A stretch of 64,000 nucleotides of DNA from Mastigias papua. Lineage: Eukaryota > Cnidaria > Scyphozoa > Rhizostomeae > Mastigiidae. Of the stretch, positions 26,183-38,100 are shown piece after piece. Location: positions 19,194,784-19,258,783 of the forward strand of contig OZ025268.1 in NCBI GenBank assembly GCA_964019165.1, given 5' to 3'. Both the position numbers and the translations under genes were made by a program. The stretch's first letter is position 1. Every line of letters starts with the position of its first letter. The notes beneath the pieces are model-generated. The model did no database searches, was not told the origin of the DNA, and worked only from the letters and a program-made list of their open reading frames with translations.

Positions 26183-29100
26183 TCAAACAGGCCAAAAAAG
26201 TACATGAAGAAATGTCTATTTGATCACATGGGACTACTTACCATTGATAGCTATTAGTACCGTCAACTCTACACGCGCCAGTGGAATTCTTTGAAAGTGA
26301 AATTTTAGTAACGTTTGTTTTCAATTCCGTGGTAAGCTTCAGGACAGGTTTTGTCCTAAGAAGCAAAAAACAACGATAGAGCAGATGTAACAAAAAAGCA
26401 AACTCATAAAATTGGAGGATACTGCAAAATATCACAGCTTTCATGTCTTCCACCGCCAAGTCAAATTTGTGCCGTAATTTCATTAACACTATAAACATTC
26501 TAGCATTTTGATAAGCATAAGTAGAAATAACTAAAACTAAAATATGCCTTTTGTCTACAGAAAAAATTGTGAGCGTTCTGCAAAAAATAAAGTGCTCTTG
26601 CACTCTACGTTATCCTATCTGTATCCTCCCTGGTTCCTCTGTTTTCAATAGAGATATTGGCATGACACCCAATTCTGGCACACTTGGGTGTGGCTGTTAC
26701 GACGTTGATGGAAGCAACAACGTTAAAAATGCGATATATATACTAAATTGAATATCCATTCTTCAACACAATCTTGTCATCCACACTACTTACTTGAAAA
26801 TATGAACTCTATCGGACAGAAAGCTGCCAACGATAACATCTAACAGAGAAGGAAAGAGGATGATTTATAAAAATTAAATATAGTCTAAATAAACATAGGG
26901 AGATGGGATTTAGATATTTCACAGCTTTGAAGGAAAGTAAACGTGTTGAAACAAATGATAAATTAGCTATCTCCTATACGAAAAATATAGTATACATTCT
27001 AATTCTCTCACAACAGGCCAGGATTACGAGAATGAATTATGGCATGCAGTTGCCTAGGCTATGTTCAATTTTTGCTATCTTATAATTTGCTTGATTTCTT
27101 CCTTTTGACGATGCAACAAAAAATCTTTGTAAAATTGCAGCCATGTCACACACCCGACAATAAGGACAATAGAGCAAAATTTACTATGACACTTAAAGTT
27201 AACATGCAATGGAATGTTTTTTATATTAATGCCAGCCTTATATATCATGTGATCTTATCGTCACTTGTGCACTAAATTGTCTATGCTGGGCCCTAAAGCA
27301 TGGAAGCGAGGTGAGAATACGCTACGTAGTTTAATAAAACAAAATTTCCACCTGGGTATTTGTTGCCATCTATATCTAGTCCACCAGATATGGCATGACC
27401 GAATGCTGCAGGGATACCGGGAACGGTTGACGCGTAGATTTTCTGAAGGATAACAAAACATATGCTAATGATGATGTATTGAATATTTACAATTGCAAAT
27501 AAAATACTTGAAGTAAAGAAAACGGTTGAAGCTATGCTTGACATAAGCCAGTGGATGCCTTCAATGTGACTTCTCAAGAGAGGATATCTATCATCACTTA
27601 AGAGAACATTTCAGCGTACCCCACGATTGTAAGCAAATTTACTCCGTGTTGTTTCTGCCAGACTCCTAAACTCGTTGAAAAATCTGAATATTTTACGTGT
27701 TCGTTTGCAAAACTGCAATATCTCATGGATAAGAAATATATGTAAATAATCGGCTGCAAATAGTTCAGATCTGATATTTGTGTTTTGATTAATACTTTTA
27801 TGAGATTCATTTTTTGTTGTTATAAGTTAGGCCTGCTAATGTAGGCCTACTTATGAGCCCTACGTAGGACTCTAACATTAAATTGTAAGGCACAGGACAC
27901 ACATTAATAACAGCAGAAAATGAAGTGTACATCCTGTATAACTATTCGTCTTATTATTTTTCTTATTATAAGGCAAGAAATGACTTCCTTGACATGCTGA
28001 CAGCCTTACAGTTTGATAATACTACCAAAAACTACATAACTAGACAGATGACTACTATCGCAATCAGAACATCTTACTACATCTTCTGCAGACGTAACAA
28101 CGAGTGGTCAAGCCCTGAGCTTCTATCTTATTGACTTATATTAATCATCATTATTTTTGTTCTTATTAATCTGTCATTAGTGCTGTATTCAAACCAAGTA
28201 GTCAATTGTAAACTACCTATCATTTCGTGAGGTTTACAACTGTATGCAAAAAGTATTTTTAATGAAATGAAGTTTCCATTATTATATTAAAATGGATAAA
28301 ACTATTTGAATGTGAATACAATAAAGCGTGACAAGAAACGGTCAAACCACAAAGAAAAATCATGTTACAAGACAACAAACTACAGAGCAGAAAAAGACAA
28401 AACTAGACAATATGACACAATACGATACAACATAATAAAACTCAATGCAATATTTTACAACACAATAAGATAAAATATTGTGATTAACCTGAACTGGTTG
28501 AAAATTGTTACCCAATCCACTCGCAGACCCATGGTAAATATATATCGCTCCTTTTCCATCTGGGCCACCATATGGTGCACCGACGATTAAGTCTGTTGGA
28601 GAGCAAGGTATAGACGAAGCATTAATTGAAAAATCTTCGTGCGAAATTAACAGGTGCGAAATGGATTGATGAGAGCATAATGGTGATATTATGCGAAGGG
28701 AGTAATGAGGTAAACAGTCAAGGAGTGCGACAGAAAACTAATTTTGGCTAAAAAGGATTAATAAAGCTATGCAACGCAAGCATGTCCTAACTTTGAGCGA
28801 AAGAAAACAAAGTTTGGCTAAAGGGAGTTACAAAAGCTATGCAACGCCAGCATGTCCTAACTTTGAGCAAAAGAAAACTTAGTTTGGGTAAAGAGGATTA
28901 ATAAAGCTATGCAACGCCAGCATGTCCTAACTTTGAGCGAAAGAAAACTAAGTTTGGCTAAAGGGGGTTACAAAAGCTAAGTAACAACATCTACCAGCAT
29001 GTCCTAACTTTGAGCGAAAGAAAACTAAGTATGGCTATGGGGGTTACAAAAGCTATGCAACACCAGCATGTCCTAACTTTGAGCGAAAAAAACTAAGTTC

Positions 29101-32100
29101 GGCTACAGGGGGTTACAAAAGTTATGTAACCTCAGCATGTTCTAATGACAGGAAACTAACTATGGGCAAAGAGGATCATTTTTGACATATGACATTTAAA
29201 ACTGGCAGGGCCTTTTACCTCACAACTGTAATAAGCAAATATTTGATATAAATAACACATACCATTGTATCCATCAGCGTTAAGATCACCTGGTGATGTC
29301 ATTGACGATCCGAACTTCCCCCCAGCTGTCCCTTCACCGTTGATTGTGCCTTTCAAATTGATGGCGCCCTGGTTTTTGAGGGAAAGAGTTAGCTCCTGTT
29401 TCTAATTTAGAAAGTTACATGCAACATTTTTCAAACGACGGTAGGAAAAGCTTCTTCGTTCAAAAATACCTGAACAATTACGCAAAAACTCACAACCTTC
29501 AATTATTTTCTTTATTTAAACAAATTTATCCTGGGACACAATTCAGTTAAAATAACCAACTGCCTGCCAGATAGGCCAGCAAAAGAAAAACAAAAAACCA
29601 AAAATAGTTAATAAACCTGAGCATAAAAGATATAAACCTACTTACAATAAATTTTTATAAAATAGTTAATGAATGTGAAACAAATAATAAGCAAACTAAA
29701 GATGCAGATTAACTTTCCTTGAATGTTCTTAGTTAAGAGCTTTTAGTTTCGTCTAGAATGACTGTATCAAAGGAGCTGAATCGAGTATATTCTAATCGAA
29801 GGAGCTAATTTCGTTTCAGATTCAAGGCTATCCTATTCGCTGGTGCCTCGAAACGCAAATGATTTTTGATCATGAGCTGTTCTCATTTATGGTAAAGTAA
29901 GGTCGCCGTTTGTATTCCGAAAGACCCTTGTGTGAATATCAGATAATTTCTCAACAATATTGCCTAGCCTTTCAGGTGCTAAGTCACTAAGTTAATGTAC
30001 CACTGTACAAGTTTCTCGATTAAATAGTGTATGAACTGTCGGCCAGCTGAGCCGCTGTAATGAAGGAGCCGCTGCAGTGTCAAAAAGGGCCACTACTAAC
30101 AAATATGTTTCAGTTATGTTACAAGCAACAACAATTTACAAAGGTTTCTTGCTTGATTGAGGGGTGCTACTTGATATTTGTGATGCCGAGTATTGCAGGG
30201 AGACAATACCAATTTATAAGATTCTTGATAAAATTCCACTGACGAGAAAAATCCAACCGTCATCTGATAGTATACACGCAATGTTAACAATGCCTGAGAC
30301 CGGCGTGAGAAACGAGAAGAGGAACTCAGTAAATGAGAGTTCTAGCGAAGGAGTTATAGCACAATATCATGCATATGAACTTGAAAAGCACAAAATTGCA
30401 AAGAAATCCTGTTGTTATGTCTCGGGGGTATGTAGACAGTGTGCATAGTCTCGTGAGGTAATGCAACGTTGGTACACAATCGTGCAATATATAACTTACT
30501 TTCTTATCTGTAACGTATATGTAGGCCTTTCCTTCATCTCTGCTTGTTGAAAATAACGGTGCACCGACAATCAAGTCAGAGATCCTGTAAATTTCAAATG
30601 ATTGCAAAAGAGTAAACAAAGCATCCTTTCGAACAGCCTGCCAAACAGTATGAAAAACTCACCATCCACTATATTAATCAAAAGACTAACAAAACAATAG
30701 CAGAAGAGTGAAAACTGCACGTCCAAAACCACTATCAGATGGATGGCTGAACATCTAATCAAAATACAGTCTAAATATAGAAATGATAGCGTAAAAAACT
30801 GCCAAAAAGGGGTGGCAAAACTGCTGCCATGTCATTTAACAAAAGATTGACTAAAATATAGAGATAATTGGCTCACATTGTCACGATAGCTACACAAAAT
30901 GCAATTAAGGAAATCCACCAGCTTAATAATTAGTTATCTGGTGAGAAAGCGATAACGAAATTCAGTGATTGATAGCTACATGTGGCCTAAAGAAACATCA
31001 CAAACAACGTGAGACAATTTATCACCTAAAGCACTTTAGAAAACTTTAGGAAGAGCCCAACACATCGAGACTTTTTATTCAGCAATAAAAGAGGGCTTAC
31101 ATGTCATTGGTCAAATCAACGGCACAAACAGCGGCGCCAAAATAAGACCCAATCTGAAAAAGACATCGGTTCAAAATTGCGTAAGGCGTCATTAAGTTTC
31201 CTCGTCTATTTGATGAATGAAAATTTATTGACAGTAGTATTAAGTAAAAAGGACACGGCATTGCTGACAATCAAGGGGGAAACCTTGCACACGACTACCC
31301 ATGATACATTGAAATTATTGTTGGATGGGGGCAACTAGAAATCTCAACAGAATTTACTAGAGGACAAGATTAAGTGACTCCCTCTCCTGTTGCTTTCAAT
31401 AGAAATATTACAGCAGCATTGTCAATTATTCAGTTATGTTCTACTTCGTAAGCGTTCAAAAACAGGACAAACAATAACAGAATCAATATTAATCATAACA
31501 GAAAACTGTCTAAATAAACGAATGCTCGAGTTATCAAGCAGTAGAGTTACTGGGTGGTAGAACGAGTTTTATAAGAAACCCATAGGCAAAACGAAGGGAA
31601 TCGAACGGTCATTCGATGCAGCCAACGCTCGAGTAATCTGGCCAATAAGTTATCGAATGTCAACTCTACTCCATAAATATGACTTCGAGGGGTTTTATAT
31701 GAGTTTCCAAATTCTCCATAAGTAACTTCCAGGAGGTAAATTGCATTCCAGGAGCTCCCAGGAGTTTCCAACGGGTAGTGGCATCACTGTAGAGCAGGCA
31801 TGTCCAAAGTCCGGCCCGCGGGCCAAATCCGGCCCTCGGTCAAATTTTATCCGGCCCGCAGCCTAGTCATGAAATATATAACGCTCGTATACTGTTATTT
31901 GGCTAGCAGTATTAATATTCTTCATTTACCTACTAGAGGCCAACAGCACTTTACACAAGACAACCCACAAAGTGGCTTCCAAAAATTTTCTTAAATTGTC
32001 GTTGCTATATGTAAAAAAGGTTGGCCCCCACCACTTTTACAATAGAAAATCTGGCCCCGTCGCAAAAAGTTTGGACACCCCTGCTGTAGAGGTTTGAATA

Positions 32101-35100
32101 CTGAAAATCGCTCTTGAAAAATAGATTTAACACAGGACACTAGGAACTACCGATCTCAGTTTTTTTTGCTTGAGTCTATTGATGGAATTTTCCATAATTA
32201 GTAGGATGTTGTGCAATACAAGAACGTGTTTAGACACTCACCGCCATTGCATCGTCTGGATTCTCAATGACAGCATGGACTGGTAGTTGAGTATTCAGAA
32301 CATATACAATAACCTAAAATAAATACAAAAAACAGTTAGTAGCATAGTTCATTAGAAATAAAAAGAAGGTGTAGGAGAGCTCTCTAAATCGAACCTGCAT
32401 GGAATCAAGTTTACCAAATAAGTGCCATAGTGTAACAAGGTGGCCAATCTCCAATGTATTCGATACAGTGCTAAATTGCGGGACAAGGAACCCCAACTTT
32501 TCCTACATAATCAAGAATATTCCCGTGTACACTTAAATGTGTAGGCATGCGTGCGTACGTGCGTGCGTGTGTGTGCAAGTGTGTGTATGCAAATGTGTGT
32601 ATGCAAATGTGTGTGTGCAAATGTGTGTGTGCAAGTCTGTGTGTGCAAGTCTGTGTGTGCAAGTCTGTGTGTATAAGTCTGTGTGTGCAAAGTGCAAGTA
32701 TGCACAAATGTGCTCTGTATGTCAGTGCCCCTGCCTACAGTGAGAGTACTAGGATTTTCAATGTTGCTTGATATAGAAATAAACTTAGTAGATAACAGTG
32801 GAACTACTTCTACCTTTCCTTTCTTTTTACTTCCACTTGGTGCGCCGCCAACAATATCTAAAATAGAAAGTGATGATGTTAATTACAATTGATGGATGAT
32901 CTTTTAGATTCAAAAGAGTTCTAATGGTGTAGGAGGGGGTAAGCTGAAAAGCTGAAATGGTCAAACAAAAAGCATGAAACTGCTGTCAAATTGTGAACGG
33001 AAATTGGTTTCAACAAACTGAGCTGTCAACTTTGATACTAGAATGATGGCCAACAGTACATTAACTAAAGAATAGGTACTTTATGTAGCATCATGTTGGG
33101 ATAACAAGTACTTTACGTAGCAAAATTACGTATATCCTAAAGACTGATAACTAGGAAAAAGGGCTGATTTGTGACGTATATCGCGAAATCAGAAGTGCGA
33201 CTGATTTCTAAAATGGTTTTGGTGAGAAACAGGAAGCTGTTCGCTTCGCTTACAGGGGATAAAGGCACATCATCGATGGTGAAAGGTCGTGATAATGCGG
33301 ACTGCCTAAGTTCAGAGTGCTTGATTCAGTGTGAAAAGGAAATATTCAGACAATACATGGCACGAGATAACATGGGATCTCAATAAAATAGATATTTCAG
33401 ATGACAGAGGGTAGAAAGCCACGATTGTTGTGGAAATTGTGATCTCTGATTATCGTATATAAATACAAAAGATATACAAAAACAATACAAAAGAAAAGAG
33501 GTGCGAAAGCGAAATCGTTCATTGTATATATACAAATATGGCCTCCTAGTCTATTGTGATAAAAGGCTTCAAAGACAAATCTACTTTCGTTGCATGTAGA
33601 TATAGAAATTGAAAAACAATCGAACTTTATCCGCCAATGATGGCACATTAAGGGGCGGATTGACATATTCATAGTCACCCTGCTTATTAAGCTGGATCAG
33701 CCCCTTCGTTATGTGAAAGAGAGTGAAACTAGGAAAAACTAAGTCCTGATAAAATACGACATATGCTATAGAAAGGAACAAGGGGACATGCATGATTTAC
33801 CATTGTTCCTAAAAGCCAACGTCTCGGGGTGACTCAAGGGCTTTTGTGAAGAACAGATTCGGGCCCTTTTAGCGTCTGGGGAGGTGGTCCACGTCCAAAA
33901 TGCCCCGACAGGTCACAGCGCCCTTGGGTACAGAGTTAGGACTGTTAGCAATATTTCATCACTCTTCTCTAAAAGACCCGAAGTCTATATACACAACAAA
34001 GGAGTCCATGGGAAGAGTCAAAGGGCAATATACATCTATGAGCAATGAAAGACAAAAATACACCAATAAAGACGGAAAGAACGATGGGGAGAAAAAATGC
34101 AGTTACTCACTTCCATATGCAGAGTTTGGAGAAAATGTTCCCCAAGCAACACTATAACCTATCAAAAGATATAATAGTATTTTGAGAAAAGAACACAGTT
34201 TTAACGTAAAACATGACACGCATCAAAATAACATAACTTTATCTACCTATAGGCGATACTTCTTTGCTGTAACAGGCCTAAATTAATGGTAAGATATTTA
34301 ATATCACAATGTGCTAGATAGCATAGCGCTCGAGAATCTGTGTGTATGTAGAAAAATGAGAGCTTTGGGTAGAGTTGATACGGCCAATTCAAAAGCTCTT
34401 ATATGCCAACTTCAGCTAGGGTAGTCAGCTCGGGGTTAGTCATCAGGGAGAAAGATGGAAATCCTATGAATTTGGGTATATGGATAAAGGAAATTTGGAT
34501 CAGCTGCGAGATTTTTGACACGCGTTGACCTGTTTTAAATGATAATAAAACACTGTCCTTTGTTCAGATGGCGAATCTATCCTGAAAACCATCTTCTCTG
34601 AATGTTTAAATCTGAGCTATAATGCGATGCAAAGTGTCGGATAACATGTGCCCTTGTACGCTGGGGTACTAAAAGGAATGTCCCTACAGGGCCTGAACCT
34701 TACAAGGGCATGACCAGGTGCAGTTCTCCCTAGTCTGTGGTGTCTGGAACCGTCCCTTTCCTGATCATTTAAACAGCAACAACAGTTGGTGCAGGGCGTC
34801 GCATAACATGTGCCTAGGAGTTAAAGGCCATGTCTTTCGGTAAAGTAGGAACATTAGGATCCATAGCAAAAGCATTGCTTACGTCTGAACAGGCAACTCA
34901 ACTCGTTCTAGTCTGTTGAAGAAAGCATGGATCTACTAGCTAGATAATTTACAAACTACAAACCCATCATATCATCTGCTTCTATCCTGTCATTTGTCGT
35001 AAGGATCTTCTTGTTCAAACCACTTTCATCTTTGATGTTAAGAATATTTTGGAACGCAAGTCGACCTTGAACGAAATGTAGGGAAAAGCATGGATGAGCT

Positions 35101-38100
35101 GCCCAAAACTTAAAGAATGTAAACTAGAACAGTGAGAAGTGTCTCCATGATTCTTTAGAGTATGGATCTTATGTCTCTTAGCTGATTAGCTTGCTAGACG
35201 GACATCTGCTGTCTTCATCTTAGTTCTTTACTTCAACACCAGGGTGGTACTACACCATAATGAACACATATTGCTGTAAGTTGGAAAAAATCTCTCTAAT
35301 TCGTTAGTACCCCAGTTTCTGTGCAGTCTCAATGTTCAAGAGACTTCCGACTTGAACAACCACTCGCGACAAAAAGCCGGACTCTGAATTAAAATGTTAA
35401 GTTAGTTGTTGTTCATCCATAAAAATAAATCTAGTTTTTACCTGAAAGCTTGTGTGTGGTAGCTCTTACGTCTATGGGTAGTTTGTTGTTTAACCTTGCT
35501 CCCATATAATAACAGTCCTTTCGAGTAAATTCAATCTTGATGCTTGGCTGGCAAAGGAACTAGGCATTGGTCGTTTCACCCTATGAATAGTAGATATCTA
35601 TCTTGCCTACACAAAAAGTCAATATGAGCCCCCTGTTTCCCAACTTTTACCGCTCTTTCCCCCCTTTTATAAAATGCAATGAGACATCCACTTCACTAAA
35701 GTAACTTAAACCTATTGGAGCCAGCTGACATCGTTAGATTTTAGTTTACAATCCAAAGCAGTGCCGTTACAACATTCATTTTAGTATTACATATGACATA
35801 GAGGAAAACCCAAACGATCACAAAAAGGGCAATTCAATTAGATAGACCATGTTGTTGGGAGCTAACCAAGAAAAACCCAATCTTTTGGTAATTGAAGACA
35901 ACAGCTTACCATTCTTCCCTTAAAGACCCAATCAACCTTGGGCAGAACTTCCCTGAGGTTAGAAAACTCAGAGATAAGCACACATCTGTCAATACTTTTC
36001 ATCCCATATATGATGGTGAAGATTAAATATTTCAGTAGTAAGGAAATAAGATAGGCACAGTGAGAGGAAGGAATAGTGAATCTGTGTGAAATGAGCAAAT
36101 TCCCCTCCCCCTATCACTTGAAAAGGCAAGGAGAAAACCTGTATTCTTACCGACTGATTGTTGGACACCAGGCAATCCAGCAACCAGTAGATTCCCTCTT
36201 GCAAGAGCCGAGCTAAACCCAGCTGAACAATACCCAAAACCAAAATTACCCTTAGGCAGCTCTAAAAAACAAAAACATTGGAAAGTTAGATTTTACAGAT
36301 ATAGCCATACACAGTGATGTAAAAATAAATTGATAGTTAGGGGGCTTTTGCATTCTCAAGGCATCTGCATAGCGTATGGGGCTGTGTCCCTTTCAATCAA
36401 TACCATTTTCCATACACCCATGAACTGAAATTGGTCAAATTTCACATCTTAGCCTAGCAAACAAGAACTCCCCAAGCTGCGTATGCTCTTTAGCTTAGAA
36501 AAAATTCAAGAATGAAACATTCAAATCGTTAGTCCTGAAAAAGAATCCTGAAAAATGATATTGCAGAGCTTGTCAAAACAGATGAAAAACACCCAACTAG
36601 AGTCATCTTATCTTGCTAACTTTCACAAACAAAGTAATCAAACCACAGTTCCCATACTCTTCTGTTCCTAATAAATGGGGGGTACACTAATTAACTTTTC
36701 AGGTTTTTTCTGACCCCTGGAGATTATTAGGGTCCCCTGTTTCTTAACTTTCAAGGAAGGAAAAATGATTTCAAAGTTTTTGCATTGAGAAAACGCATTT
36801 TTTTGTCACCAACTCCCCTCCAGTTATTAAAACACCCCCAATTTATTAGGAACCTAAGAGTATTTCAATTCTAAATATTATTCTGCAGATTACACCTATG
36901 GTTTTGAACAGCTAAAAATACACAAACTTATTCAAAAAAACCTTGCATTTATGAGAGAACACATTCCTCCATAAAATTGGTATTTAGATACTTGCTGCTG
37001 TGGCCATTCCCTTTAAACCTAAGCAAACCGTTGTTGAAAAAGGTTTCTTAGTAAGAGATCAACAGGTCCCTTAACATCATACCCTGATAGATTTCATTAT
37101 GTAGGAAAAATCATAATACAACATACGTCCATGACAAGGGTTCCAGAATTTGCTTCCTGGCTTGAAATGGTGTCCATCTACATATGCGCATCTACCATGA
37201 AGCCATTTTGCAGAACCAACAAGCTCTGTAAACCTGGGTGCACATGTCTTGGAGACAAATAAAACAATAACATCAAGGAGCTAATATTTTCAATTAACAT
37301 ATAAGATATTACAAATACCAAAATAAAAGCCTATTTGATATATATTGCCTCTACATGCAAAAATATGAACCTACCATGATTCCTTGGTTATGTCCTAAAG
37401 AAAAGACATTTGCACCCAACTGTTGTCCCTTCTTCTCCTCTTCTGATGTAGGAGCTATACAAGAAGATAAAGGCACCAAATTAAGGATAATAATGGAATA
37501 TCATATGATATTTAAGTGATATAAACTGACTCCCTAAACAGAGATATGACATTATGTTTCTAATGACCAGACATGTCCAAAAGTCCACTGCAAAATGTCA
37601 GCACAGAGCCAAAAATTCACTTGAAACAGTTTACTATTCAATAGGCAATTGCTGACATGGTGATATAAATCTATCCATAAATGGGCTACTACAATTTTTA
37701 AAATTAAAACTTCCACCGCCAAGAATCAAACCCAGAAGAATGGCATCAGGAGTCCTGTGCTATTCCACTGTGCCATAGAGGTGCAGTGAAACAGTAGCTA
37801 TAACAGCTAAACCAATCTATACATCAGTTCTCCTCAATGGTGGGAAGTACTTTTCTTGTTTCAGGCATTTGCTTTCATCAGAGCCAAGCTTCATAGCCAA
37901 CCATTCAATGGGCAAACTACAGTCATAACTGAATGTTAGTAATGATTATGAACCTTGCTAATGAGATGTAAACAGGAAAAAAGCCCAACAGATAAATAGA
38001 TGATGATATTCACTATACCTGTGTCATCAACTGCCATATTTATGCAACCTGAGCTGCCTTGCAAGGGACACCTATAAAGTGCCCCATTTCTTAATTGCGT

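Noticed and set aside
28746..29163. Regularly spaced repeats, considered as a CRISPR array
   Set aside because: Units are contiguous with no unique spacers, lie in a metazoan intron, and behave as a minisatellite.
32471..32771. Cys-rich and His-rich open frames on both strands
   Set aside because: Produced by the 14-bp TG-rich minisatellite.
34625..34850. Direct repeat with CGGATAACATGTGCC / CGCATAACATGTGCC about 160 bp apart
   Set aside because: Only a short block matches; not enough to call a tandem array or element.
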